51,081 nt of DNA from Hominimerdicola alba (GTDB lineage Bacteria > Bacillota > Clostridia > Oscillospirales > Ruminococcaceae). How positions within the stretch are numbered: the stretch's first letter is position 1; each line of letters opens with the position of its first letter. Positions 33,697 through 43,524 of this stretch are shown piece after piece. The notes beneath the pieces are model-generated. The model had not been told where the DNA came from and ran no database searches. It worked only from the letters and a program-made list of their open reading frames with translations. Position numbers and translations under genes: made by a program. The DNA lies in the NCBI RefSeq assembly GCF_900109655.1, contig NZ_FOAT01000020.1:1-51081 (forward strand), given 5' to 3'.

Positions 33697-35961
33697 TTAT
33701 TTTTCAAACCGCCCATAGTAGTTTTCCAGCTTCTCATCACAAATATCAAGTATCTGACTGATCTCATCATCGCTCAGGTTTTTCCAGACAGTAGGCTCGA
33801 CCTCGATGATACCGAGCGTTTTTGTATGGCGAAGCATCTGCATATCCTCAAAACGTTTGAAAGGATTGGACAAGATGTTCCGCTGGGCTTCCTTGTCGGT
33901 ATAACCGCCCTTTGCAAATATGCTGTTGGGCTTCTCGACTACAAGTCCTGAATTTCTGCGGTTTTCATAGTAATTGCTGAAGAATGAGGAAATATCGTCA
34001 ATCTTGACTCTGCCTTTCTCATCGGCACTGGTAAAGATCGCTTTCAGCAGGACAGGCTTGTACGAATAGCTCATATCCATCTGCTCGACCATTTCCATGA
34101 ACAGCTCCTTGCGGTTGCTGTCATTTATCAGCTTCCAGCCGTTTGTTTTTGCGGTAGCTTCAAGGGTTTCTTCGGTGAAGTATTTTAGCTGTTTGTGCTC
34201 GCTCATGGGAACTATCAGGTCGGGGATTATCTTACCTTCACGGATATACCGCTCGACAGTTTCGGACTGCACATCCACACGGCGGATAAACTCCATCTGC
34301 GAGATCATGCCTGCTGCTTCCTCCTGCCAGTTGAAAACATCGACAGCTTCGTAATCAGTCACATTTACGGGATAGTCTATAAGTGCGATCGGCTTCTCGC
34401 CTTTTTCGTATAATTCTTCTTCGGCAGCACGGTCTTTTCCGAGAACAGTCTGTCCTGGACGATATGCTTTCAGTTTAAACAACCTATGAATGGAATATGG
34501 CATATTATACTGGCTGGCATTGTCCACAAAGTCGAACACCATGAGAAAATCTTTGCCCTCGGCAAGTCTCATACCACGACCAAGCTGCTGAGTATACAAC
34601 ACCTTTGACATGGTCGGTCTTGCCATGAAAAGAACCTCTGTCTCGGGACAGTCCCAGCCTTCATTCAGAAGATCACAGGCACACATAGCCTTTATCTCGC
34701 CTTTCTGGAACTTTGCAAGCATCTCTTTGCGTTCCGAAGACTTCATACTACCGCTGACGGCAGCAGCATTGACTCCGCGCTCTCTTATCATCTCCGCTAT
34801 CTGTTCGGCGTGCTTTACGCTCGCACAGAAAATCACAGTTCGCTTGCCGCTGACATATTCCATGAATGTGTCCACAATCAGCGTGTTGCGTTCGGGAACG
34901 AATATCTTGCTTTCAAGGTCACGGATATTGTACTGGACGCTGTTGAAACGAACTTTTGTCAGGTCGATATTCGTATGTATGCGGATACAACGCACAGGCA
35001 CAAGTTCGCCGATCTCCACAGCAGTCTGTATGTCCAGCTTGTGTGCAGTGTTCTTGAATATCTCGATGATATCTTTATCGTCTGCACGTTCGGGAGTAGC
35101 TGTAAGTCCAAGAGTGAACTTCGGCTTGAAATACGCAAGCACCTTCTGATATGTATCGGCAGAAGCGTGATGTGCCTCGTCGATTATTAGATAATCAAAC
35201 TCGTCCTCACGGAAAAACTCTAAATTCAGCGCAACACTTTGGATACTACCGCATACGATAAATGCGTCTTTCTCCTTGACGGCATCACCGAACTTACCGA
35301 CAGATACATCTTCCCATAAGGTCTTGAATGTCTCATAAGCCTGATTTACAAGCTCGATGGTATGTGCGAGGAACAGCGTCCGTCCGCCGAACTTTTTAGC
35401 GTCGCTGACAGCGGTAACGGTCTTTCCCGTTCCTGTAGCGTGGTAGAGCAGAGCGATTGTTTCATGGCGCATACGCATTTCTTCAAGCGACTTCAATGCC
35501 GCCAGCTGATGTTCTTTCAGCTGTAGATTCTCGGCATTGATCGTCTTTGCACGCTGTGTTGGCAGATAATCAGCTATCTCACGAAACAGTGGGTGAGAAC
35601 CGAGGAAGATACGCAGTTCGTCCTTTACAGTATCAGGCTGCACTTGCAGCTGACGAACTGCCCAGCGGTAAACGTCCCAGCCATTAAATATCATGCTGTT
35701 CTGTTTCAGCAGGTCGTCATAGAATTTATTGCGTGACACGGCGGAAGGATTATGGCTTGCCTCATCGTCAATCTCGATTGCGATACGCTTGCCGCCATTT
35801 TCAAGAAAGAAATCTGCATAGCGGTCGTTCTGATAAATATCGGTGAAATGATACTGCGGATACAGAAATGCCGCTTTTTCCGCACCGAAAGCATCAGAGA
35901 AAAGTTCAATGAACAAATTTTCCGGAGCACTGCCGCTTGGCGTTACAAGTCTTTCACTCAT
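33697..35961 (-). CDS. SF2 helicase with N-terminal Vsr/DUF559-like nuclease domain
   Basis: A 754-aa protein. Residues 1-110 look like a PD-(D/E)XK domain of the Vsr/DUF559 type: YADFFLENGGKRIAIEID, then SRNKFYDDLLKQ and GWDVYRW. An SF2 helicase follows, with YHATGTGKT, IIDEAHHAS, LTATPERAD, LLNEGWDCPE and QQLGRGMRL. The C-terminal 250 residues are unassigned. The start at 35961 gives an 8-nt overlap with the stop of the MazG-like gene (ATGAGTGA). It is followed 36 nt later by the PLD/DUF3427 helicase; two nuclease-helicases side by side suggest one system acting on foreign DNA ends or junctions. Confidence 0.75.
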   Translation of the reverse strand: MSERLVTPSGSAPENLFIELFSDAFGAEKAAFLYPQYHFTDIYQNDRYADFFLENGGKRIAIEIDDEASHNPSAVSRNKFYDDLLKQNSMIFNGWDVYRWAVRQLQVQPDTVKDELRIFLGSHPLFREIADYLPTQRAKTINAENLQLKEHQLAALKSLEEMRMRHETIALLYHATGTGKTVTAVSDAKKFGGRTLFLAHTIELVNQAYETFKTLWEDVSVGKFGDAVKEKDAFIVCGSIQSVALNLEFFREDEFDYLIIDEAHHASADTYQKVLAYFKPKFTLGLTATPERADDKDIIEIFKNTAHKLDIQTAVEIGELVPVRCIRIHTNIDLTKVRFNSVQYNIRDLESKIFVPERNTLIVDTFMEYVSGKRTVIFCASVKHAEQIAEMIRERGVNAAAVSGSMKSSERKEMLAKFQKGEIKAMCACDLLNEGWDCPETEVLFMARPTMSKVLYTQQLGRGMRLAEGKDFLMVFDFVDNASQYNMPYSIHRLFKLKAYRPGQTVLGKDRAAEEELYEKGEKPIALIDYPVNVTDYEAVDVFNWQEEAAGMISQMEFIRRVDVQSETVERYIREGKIIPDLIVPMSEHKQLKYFTEETLEATAKTNGWKLINDSNRKELFMEMVEQMDMSYSYKPVLLKAIFTSADEKGRVKIDDISSFFSNYYENRRNSGLVVEKPNSIFAKGGYTDKEAQRNILSNPFKRFEDMQMLRHTKTLGIIEVEPTVWKNLSDDEISQILDICDEKLENYYGRFEK

Positions 35962-36274
35962 TTCCATCCTCCACATATTCAAGGTATATCTTATCCTTGA
36001 AACCACCGCGCTTTTCGACCTTAGCCTTACGGACAGCTTCAAGCCCCGATACCGTCCACCCTCTTGCTTCTGCTATTGAGTACATAACTTCGAGCATATC
36101 AGCAAGCTCCTCGATGCTTTTATCAGCCTGATACTCGGCACACTCCTCGTTCAACTTTTTGTCAAGCTCGGTTATGTATTCATCTTCAGAAAGCGTATGC
36201 GTTACGGGCTTTTTGCCTGCATTTTCAATGATCTCGGGTATCTTGTCACGGACGAGTTTGTTATGTACTTTCAT
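35954..36274 (-). CDS. MazG-like nucleotide pyrophosphohydrolase
   Basis: A 106-aa all-alpha NTP pyrophosphohydrolase of the MazG/PRA-PH fold. The start MKVHNKLVRDKIPEIIE is characteristic of the small phosphoribosyl-ATP-PH-like subgroup; metal ligands are in KLNEECAEY (E-E-x-x-E) and ELADMLEVMYSI (E-x-x-D). It hydrolyses (d)NTPs or analogues to monophosphates. It follows jetD by 20 nt and overlaps the helicase gene downstream by 8 nt. With the NUDIX and Nmad genes in the same operon, it suggests nucleotide chemistry as part of the response. Confidence 0.8.
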   Translation of the reverse strand: MKVHNKLVRDKIPEIIENAGKKPVTHTLSEDEYITELDKKLNEECAEYQADKSIEELADMLEVMYSIAEARGWTVSGLEAVRKAKVEKRGGFKDKIYLEYVEDGNE

Positions 36275-36294
36275 ATTTACTCCCTGATATTTGA

Positions 36295-37470
36295 TTATAA
36301 GTCGTCATCCATAGCTTCCTGTTCAAGTTTACAGTTGTTATCAAGCATATACATGACTATTTCTGAAAATTCGCTGTCCAACAACGAATTCAATCTTTTG
36401 GTATCATTGTCTGTCAAAGGTTTTGTATATTCATTAAACCGCTGTAATTCTTTTATTCCCATCCTATATGGCTGAAAATCTATCTCTGTCTTTTTTCTCA
36501 AATGCAGAAGTATATAAAATCCCCCGGCATCAATATCCCCGTAATGATAATATGAAACATCGGGATTGTCGAAATATATTTTCTTTATAAAGTTTCGTCT
36601 GTGGGAATTATGATATCCTCCCAGATATACAGCAAATGTATCTTCATCAATATATGCGTTGAAAGTTGTAAGATTTTCTATGGTCATAACTTTTGTTCCA
36701 TTGACTTTAATACTGTCAATGCTTTTTAGTATTGCTGAAGAAACTGCAATATCTCCGGTCAGCTTAGAAAGATCTATGATCTGTCCGCTGATTTTCAGAA
36801 TAGCATTTCCTTTTATGTAAACGTGACCCGGATTTTTAATGATATTTAGATCTTCCAGGATAGTTTCCTCCTCAGGAAAATCTCCATATTGAAATAACAA
36901 CCTTCTGACCTTATTCTTTATTGCTTCAAATGCTTTGGAATCACCCAAAATTTTAATTGAAAAATCTCTTATGTAAGTTTCCTCTTTAACTTCTAAGATA
37001 TTTGCTACAGCTTCAAGCAGGCTCTCATATTCCAAAAAATCACCATCAAAAAATTCAGCTTTCTTATTCTGTGCCAATCGTTCGACCTGTGCTTTGCAAT
37101 ATTCAGAAAGTATCTCATTTCTTTCTGAATATCTATCAAGCAGTTCTGAGATTTTTTGGTTCACCTCTTGCTTGGGTGTCCTTGACAGATACTTATAGAC
37201 ATCATCGATCATTTGATCATTGAGCTTTACCGAATCTATAACACCATTCTTTTTCCTTGATGCTACAACAAAGCCTTTTCTTTCCAGTTCTTCAACGGTC
37301 TCATTTATGCTGTTAAACAATTCATACTCTGCTTCATCATAATACTTGGAATACAGTTTTGAAATCTTAACGGTAAAAGTCTGTCCACGCTTATTATCGC
37401 CTACAAAACTCTTGCTGCGTTCATATTTATCCAAAAGGCTATCGAGTATTGTTCGTTCATATTTCGTCAT
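36295..37470 (-). CDS. jetD: Wadjet JetD nuclease subunit
   Basis: A 391-aa JetD protein (DUF3322/DUF2220). The C-terminal TOPRIM-like nuclease shows VMTIENLTTFNAY (catalytic Glu) and YHYGDIDAGGFYI (acidic pair). The N-terminal region has a winged-helix dimerisation pattern (SINETVEELERKGFVV). In Wadjet, JetD cleaves plasmid DNA after loop extrusion by JetABC. The start at 37470 has GGAGG 9 nt upstream and overlaps jetC by 14 nt; an earlier start at 37506 is possible. Confidence 0.85.
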   Translation of the reverse strand: MTKYERTILDSLLDKYERSKSFVGDNKRGQTFTVKISKLYSKYYDEAEYELFNSINETVEELERKGFVVASRKKNGVIDSVKLNDQMIDDVYKYLSRTPKQEVNQKISELLDRYSERNEILSEYCKAQVERLAQNKKAEFFDGDFLEYESLLEAVANILEVKEETYIRDFSIKILGDSKAFEAIKNKVRRLLFQYGDFPEEETILEDLNIIKNPGHVYIKGNAILKISGQIIDLSKLTGDIAVSSAILKSIDSIKVNGTKVMTIENLTTFNAYIDEDTFAVYLGGYHNSHRRNFIKKIYFDNPDVSYYHYGDIDAGGFYILLHLRKKTEIDFQPYRMGIKELQRFNEYTKPLTDNDTKRLNSLLDSEFSEIVMYMLDNNCKLEQEAMDDDL

Positions 37471-40400
37471 AGGAGAATTCCTCCGCAATACTGTTATGTT
37501 CGTCATCTTTAAAGATCATTATGATATTATCTGCATGCTCGCCTATCAATTCTAGCCTTGAAGTCGGAGCAGCAAGTATAACTTGAAGATCTTGTGCTTT
37601 AAAAAATGTCAGCATACTTGCTATACGTTCTTCATCCATTTTGTCAAATGCTTCATCAAGCATAATGACCCTTATAGTCTCACCTATGCTGTAAAGCTGT
37701 ACAAAAGATGCAGCTATCGCAACATAATAAGGTGTCTGTGTTTCACCGCCGCTTTTCTCACGGTATATCTTAGAGAATTTCTGCGTTTTTCCGTCTTTGG
37801 AAACAATATCAATATCATAATCAAGATAACTTCGATAATCGGTATACTCATTTATTACGTCATCACCATTTTCATCAGATACAGTCAACTTTGAAAACAG
37901 TTCATCCATTTCATCGTGATATTCTTCATCAAATTGAGTTGAAAACAAATTGAAGCCACCTATATTCACTTCTGATGTTATCATATCATAAAGACGTTTT
38001 TTCTTTTTATCAGGAGCCCAGTCAAATCGATATGAGTCATTTCCATAATATATAGGTTTTAGTGTTTTATTTAATTCCTTAAACAGAGTTTTTGCCTTCT
38101 CAATGTTTTCGCGCATTTTTGCAAGAAAACTCTCTTTGAACTCAGTTTCACAGTTTTCTCTTATGGTACGAAGTTTATCTTCATAGCTAATTAAATCATG
38201 TCTTGTAAGGTTATTATATTCTTCTGTGTAATCAGGCATCATATTTATACCCGTTCCGAATTCACCATCCTTATACTTTGTCTGTAAAGCACTGAGTTTT
38301 CCAATAGCATCCGTTTTCTGATTTAATAATACTGCCTTTCTTGGCTGATAATTATTATATATAGTACCGGCAGTTTTCGTCTTTTTATGATCTTCAAACT
38401 TCTTGTTTGCCTCCGCCCGAGCTGATTCTTTACCATTACAGAGTTTTTCTATCTCAGACGAAAGAATTGCTTTCTCTTCCATGCGCGTTCTTATTTGATC
38501 ATTTAATGATTTAATTACAAACTCACCATTAAGTATTTTCTTATCAAATCCTTTCAGTTCTTCGCTCTTTTCATCAAGTTGGTTTTTTATTGTTTCCGCG
38601 TCCATCTGCAATTTCAAATACGTCGGATCGTTTTCTGCTTCTTTCAGATCTTTTTTCAACTTCTCTAAATCATCATTAACTTTTTTTAGGTCAACAGGTG
38701 AACCAACAACGTCCTTCAATATTTCAAAATTACAATTGTTTATACTTGCCTGTACTGTATCATATCTTACTTTCTGCCCATCAAGTTCTTTCTTCTTTAC
38801 CAATAATTTTGCATGTTCTTCCTTCTTTATCTTTAACTGCTGAGCAAGGGCATACTTACCTATATACGGCATATAATATGTTTTCGGATCTATCTTTCTG
38901 AGTGCATTTCCCTGATACAACATACAACCTTTGGTAATAGCTATACTATGCTCCTTTAATTGAGAAACGCTTTCACACATAGTTACTCTCCCAAGAAGGT
39001 AATTTACATATGCACGAGCATAGATATTCTCACTTTTAACAACACTCGCCAAACTTGTATCAGCATGAACTATTTTCGTATCCAGTTTAGCTGTATTAAC
39101 TATTGCCGCTGTATGTATCCTGGATTTGTTTCTGTCATATACTTCAGCAGCAATATCATAATACTGTGGTTCAACTATAATATAAAACTTTTGCGTGTTA
39201 AGATAACCTTCTATCGCATTCTGCCATTTTGTATCTGATATTTCAAGCAGATCGGCAAGTATATGCACATCTGATGAAATACCTCTCGCAGAAAACTCAC
39301 TTTCAATCAAATCTCTGAGTGCAGTGATATTTCTATCATATGTTATTTTGTTACGCTCCAGGTCACCGATCTCTTTTGATAATGTTTCAAGCTTTTCATT
39401 AACATCTTTAAGCATAACGTTTGTTTCTGTCAGCTTTTCCTGTATTTTTTTCTTGGCTTCTTCAAAGGCACTCTCCAGTTCAATTACTATATTATTTCTA
39501 TGTTGAGTGTCAGCTGTATCATTATCTAAAACAACAATATTGCCACAGTCGTTCTGTGTTAATTCGAAAACAAAACGACTGGCTGCACTTATCCTATTTA
39601 ACTGAGTTTTCAGTTTTTTCACTTTCTCAGATAAAAGCTCTTTGTCTTTTTTCTTGTTGGAAATATCGGCTTTTATCGTAGCTATCATCTGAGCTGTCTC
39701 GCCGGATTTTATCGCAGACAAAATATCGGTATAGCGCTCATTCAAAGTGTTTATATCATCTTTAAGAGCCTTCGACTGCCCACTATACTGAGCTATATTT
39801 TGTTCTTCCAGTTTTATCGTTTTGGTTTTATCAGTGATTTCATCATCTTTTGCTTCTTGTTCCGCCAGCTTTATCAATATCTCTATAACAAGTATCTGGT
39901 AATCAAAATGCATTATGTCATTATATTTATCCTGTATGTTTTTGAGATCATCGACTTGCTTCTTTACTTCTTCAACGACCAACTGCATTTCCTTAAGATT
40001 TCTTATATTCTCTCTCAGTGCAGCGATATCTACATTCCTTTCAGGAAGTATAAACTGCGACACGAAACTCTTGACATCTTTCATGGGTTTAAAAGCAAGT
40101 GATCTTGAAAGTAGTTCAAAAAAATTATCCTGCAAATGTCCAAGACGAGCCTTGAATCTATCCTTGGCCTGTGTAGTCTGCATAAAGCTGATCTTTTTTC
40201 CATTGTTTTTGAACTGCTCATCTCTGGAAGGTTTATTATCAGTTATAAATGAAAGTTGTTCAAGTCTTCCTTCTTCGCAGAACCATTTTTTCTTTGGAAC
40301 ACTTTCGAGGTCGGGAGAATCGATCTTCACACCCAGAATGAAATATCGCTGCTTAGCTTCCTCATATATTTCAAGGGCTACATATGAGATAACAGCACCT

Positions 40401-40642
40401 TTACGAATAAACTCATTTCCTTCTTCACCGGTTTTGCCGCGAACATAATTCTTCAGATTTCGTTTGCTGTCCGTATTGGCTGCAAGGTTGAATCTTCTAC
40501 TGTTTGTAGTAAGAATCAGCTGCATTGCATCAAGGATAGTTGATTTGCCTGCACCATTATCACCGGAAAAAAGATTTGTATTTTTAAAATTTATCGTTAC
40601 ATTATTGAAATAGTGCCAGTTTATCAACCGAAGTTTAGTCAT
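37457..40642 (-). CDS. jetC: Wadjet JetC SMC-like ATPase
   Basis: A 1061-aa MukB/SMC-like protein. Walker A GDNGAGKST lies at 27-35, the long coiled-coil arms at about 230-440 and 560-840 around a hinge, and the C-terminal signature KSGGETQTPYYVA with Walker B VIMLDEAFDKMD. JetC is the motor that extrudes plasmid loops in Wadjet. The start MTKLRL at 40642 overlaps the jetB stop (ATGACTAA); a GTG at 40675 is an alternative. The P-loop, signature and Walker B are all intact. Confidence 0.85.
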   Translation of the reverse strand: MTKLRLINWHYFNNVTINFKNTNLFSGDNGAGKSTILDAMQLILTTNSRRFNLAANTDSKRNLKNYVRGKTGEEGNEFIRKGAVISYVALEIYEEAKQRYFILGVKIDSPDLESVPKKKWFCEEGRLEQLSFITDNKPSRDEQFKNNGKKISFMQTTQAKDRFKARLGHLQDNFFELLSRSLAFKPMKDVKSFVSQFILPERNVDIAALRENIRNLKEMQLVVEEVKKQVDDLKNIQDKYNDIMHFDYQILVIEILIKLAEQEAKDDEITDKTKTIKLEEQNIAQYSGQSKALKDDINTLNERYTDILSAIKSGETAQMIATIKADISNKKKDKELLSEKVKKLKTQLNRISAASRFVFELTQNDCGNIVVLDNDTADTQHRNNIVIELESAFEEAKKKIQEKLTETNVMLKDVNEKLETLSKEIGDLERNKITYDRNITALRDLIESEFSARGISSDVHILADLLEISDTKWQNAIEGYLNTQKFYIIVEPQYYDIAAEVYDRNKSRIHTAAIVNTAKLDTKIVHADTSLASVVKSENIYARAYVNYLLGRVTMCESVSQLKEHSIAITKGCMLYQGNALRKIDPKTYYMPYIGKYALAQQLKIKKEEHAKLLVKKKELDGQKVRYDTVQASINNCNFEILKDVVGSPVDLKKVNDDLEKLKKDLKEAENDPTYLKLQMDAETIKNQLDEKSEELKGFDKKILNGEFVIKSLNDQIRTRMEEKAILSSEIEKLCNGKESARAEANKKFEDHKKTKTAGTIYNNYQPRKAVLLNQKTDAIGKLSALQTKYKDGEFGTGINMMPDYTEEYNNLTRHDLISYEDKLRTIRENCETEFKESFLAKMRENIEKAKTLFKELNKTLKPIYYGNDSYRFDWAPDKKKKRLYDMITSEVNIGGFNLFSTQFDEEYHDEMDELFSKLTVSDENGDDVINEYTDYRSYLDYDIDIVSKDGKTQKFSKIYREKSGGETQTPYYVAIAASFVQLYSIGETIRVIMLDEAFDKMDEERIASMLTFFKAQDLQVILAAPTSRLELIGEHADNIIMIFKDDEHNSIAEEFSYDEI

Positions 40643-41267
40643 TATCTTCTTCGTCTGCAATGTCATCGCTCTCACCGCCCTTTACATATTTATCAAGCTT
40701 ACTTTTAGCATCTTCGTATAGTTTATTCAGTTCTACTCCATCAAAAGCCAGCATGATCGAAGGAAATATCTGCAATCTTGTTTCCGGATCACCCATATCC
40801 GAATCAATATTTGAAATGATATGATATCTTTTAAACATACCTAAAACAGATCGCATATCGACTTTTTTCAATCTATCACTTTTCAGACTGCGATATCTTT
40901 CATAAAGCTCATCTACCTCAATTATCACTTGTTCATTCTGAGATAGTTTTTTCTTTTCTTCAATATAGATAAGTCGTAAAAAGAGCAGAATAATACTGTC
41001 AAGCAATCTTAATCTGATACGTCCTGTTCCAAAGCTGTTATCCAGTGCAATCAGACCTAGCTCCTCGTTTATAATAATATCATATCCCAGCAAATAAAAG
41101 AATGCTTTAAAAAGTTCTTTTTCTTTTAGGATAAAATAATAGCTCATTTTAGTGTCAGCACATTCTTTCAGAATAAAGCATTCATTAAGCAGCTTGTTTG
41201 CATTTTGTCTGAATTTGTCCTTTGAAACAGATCCCAGAATCTTCTCAAAACGTTCTTCAAGCTCCAT
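40635..41267 (-). CDS. jetB: Wadjet JetB (DUF4194) subunit
   Basis: A 210-aa protein with DUF4194 features: LLNECFILKECADTKMSYYFIL, then LGYDIIINEELGLIAL and RIRLRLLDSIILLFLRLIY, a winged-helix kite-like subunit. JetB corresponds to MukE and links JetA and JetC. The C-terminus is acidic. The gene follows the JetA stop codon after one nucleotide and overlaps jetC by 8 nt. Confidence 0.8.
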   Translation of the reverse strand: MELEERFEKILGSVSKDKFRQNANKLLNECFILKECADTKMSYYFILKEKELFKAFFYLLGYDIIINEELGLIALDNSFGTGRIRLRLLDSIILLFLRLIYIEEKKKLSQNEQVIIEVDELYERYRSLKSDRLKKVDMRSVLGMFKRYHIISNIDSDMGDPETRLQIFPSIMLAFDGVELNKLYEDAKSKLDKYVKGGESDDIADEEDND

Positions 41268-41268
41268 A

Positions 41269-42678
41269 TCATTTCACCCGCTTTTTAATTATAAAATCAT
41301 GAAAGGTAAAGCCACGCTGGCTGATAACATTTTCTTTTGGTATGACCACAAATTCTGATCTTTTATCACGAGCATATATACAAATAAATATCAATCTTAT
41401 CATATCTCGCTTTGAAGACATCTCTATTTCTGAGGCACTGACCTCAGAATGATTTTGAAGAATAGCGTTAACAAAAACATTAATGTTTTTCCTTGAAAAA
41501 CGATGTTCATTTTTCTCCTTGAGTATTGCACGTTTCCTCTTTATTTCATCATCAGATATCAATTGTTCAGAGAATATTTCATCGACATCATTCATTCGCT
41601 CCGTGATACTTATTGGTTTCAATGATTCACCATTTATAAAGCTTTGTGGGAACATATTGAAGATCTTGCAGTAATCATCAGGCACATCATCATAAATACC
41701 GCGGTCTTCTTCCTCATCAAATGCAGTTGACAGTGTTCTTAATATCGTTGAGAGCTTTCCTTCAATATTATTGGTATTTAAGAAGGCCAGCTTCGCTCTG
41801 CTAACAGCACTTCTAAGATACTTAGAATGTTTCCTGACGATTTCCTTCTCAATTTCATCATACGAATTAAAATAGCCTATAACACAGCTTATCATTTCTA
41901 TTACTTTTTCATTTGCTTCATTTTTATCATTTTCACTCTCGATATTCTGATAACCAATTACTGCTCGCTGCATTATTGATTCATCGCTTAACAAATCACG
42001 CAAGCGACTCTCGATAATATTTCTGAACCTCGAAACATTATCATTGGTTTTCATTCTATGATAGGCTTTTGATCCAACTTTATCATTGTACTGAAAGAAG
42101 TGCTCCATAAGTTCTTACGATGATTGCCCATCGGTCAGTTCATCTATATATTTCCTTATGCTTGTATTTAGTTTTTTTAACTCTGTAAACAACGAAACTG
42201 TTCTATCGTAGACAGGCTTAATAATTTGAGGATATGGTCTATCAAGTAGTTTTTCATTTGTCAGCAACGAATATATAGCTGATATCTCACTTTGATATTC
42301 CATCTCATTATCTTCTGTTATTGTAGCAAATGCCTGCATCAAAGTGATGGAGTAGTCCGGCATTACTATCTTCGCTTGACCGTTATTATCATACTCATAT
42401 TCTATCCAACCATACCATTTTAGTTTTCTCAAAAATGCATTTGCTTTAGATCTGGAATCCTGAAAAACGTCCTGACTTTCCTCAAACTGAATATCATCAG
42501 AACTATTCTTCTCAAAATAGTCGGTCAACCGGACTACTAAGATTTCCTTGTCTATTCCATAGGATAATTCACTTCGATATGATCTATATATGATTTCAAG
42601 ACAATCAATAAAAATATTCTGATACTTTCCGGTCAGAGCTTTAAAAAGATCATTCCCGACTATTTCAAACAGATTCAT
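41269..42678 (-). pseudogene. jetA: Wadjet JetA subunit split by an in-frame TAA
   Basis: A JetA kleisin-type subunit in two open parts of one frame: 42678-42115 (187 aa, start MNLFEIVGNDLFKALTG) and 42108-41269 (279 aa). The junction reads TCG TAA GAA CTT ATG GAG, so a single TAA at 42115-42117 interrupts an otherwise continuous frame of about 468 residues, close to the usual JetA length. The ATG 6 nt after the stop could allow restart and yield a two-piece JetA. The second part contains the expected KAYHRMKTNDNVSRFR segment. Either the system is recently inactivated or it works with a split subunit. Confidence 0.75.
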
Positions 42679-42717
42679 TTTTTCACCTTCCAGAGATAAT
42701 CGAAATGCGACATATAA

Positions 42718-43524
42718 TCATTTCAGTATCCCTCTCACCCATTCCAACAGACCATCTGACTCAAACACAACAAGCTCCTGCCAGATACCGCAGTAATACA
42801 GTCCCTCACCTTTTGCAGAATTCTTCTTGTTTCCATAGACATGTTCAGGCATAAGGAAATCATACTCGTTCCATGTAGCTCTACCCTTGCCTTCCATTGT
42901 CAGAACGCGGTCTTTTCGGAAATCCAGCGTGCCGTATCCTTTCATGTTACAATCAAAAGAAAGTGTTTTCGTAGGCAGATACAGTGCATTAGACGTGGTT
43001 GCAAGTCTGTGTCCAGACGAATGCGGGTGCCAGTTATATTTGGCTATCTCATCGGGAGCGGTGAGTATTTTCCCCACTTGCATGTAACCGTATATGATAT
43101 TCATATCAGCGTGTGCATAGAAATCATCACCTTTTCTTCTGACATAGCGATAACCTTTATCTGTACTCTCAACTTGACGAAACCAGCCAAAGAAAAGGAA
43201 AACATCACCGACTTCAACTCCTGCATTTTTCAGCACTCCCTGTGCTGCACCTATCTGTCCGAAAGCGGGAGACCAATTTTCTATCGGAGTGACACGGTTA
43301 TTTTCTCTAATATCGGGGTCAATATGACACCCATCATACGATTTATTTGGGTGCAAGTCTGATAATATCTTTGAATATGTAGTATCATTCCACCGCAAGT
43401 CGGAAAAACAGTCCGTATCATTTGACGGGATAGGCATGGACAAAAGTGTGCCATCCGGCATTATTGGACTTGCACAGCCGCCGTTTGACGAATCAAAGCC
43501 TTTTCTTGATAAGATTATTTTCAT
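42718..43524 (-). CDS. Nmad3-type nucleotide modification protein
   Basis: A 268-aa protein matching the Nmad3 (nucleotide modification associated) family: start MKIILSRKGFDSSNGGCASP, then IMPDGTLLSMPIPS, a DVFLFFGWFRQVE strand, a central NALYLP element and the GLYYCGIWQELVVFES end. Nmad families were predicted to act in hypermodified-base biology of phages and defence islands; activity is not established. The start at 43524 overlaps the stop of Nmad2 by 4 nt (ATGA), so it is coupled to it. It precedes jetA by 39 nt. Confidence 0.75.
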   Translation of the reverse strand: MKIILSRKGFDSSNGGCASPIMPDGTLLSMPIPSNDTDCFSDLRWNDTTYSKILSDLHPNKSYDGCHIDPDIRENNRVTPIENWSPAFGQIGAAQGVLKNAGVEVGDVFLFFGWFRQVESTDKGYRYVRRKGDDFYAHADMNIIYGYMQVGKILTAPDEIAKYNWHPHSSGHRLATTSNALYLPTKTLSFDCNMKGYGTLDFRKDRVLTMEGKGRATWNEYDFLMPEHVYGNKKNSAKGEGLYYCGIWQELVVFESDGLLEWVRGILK

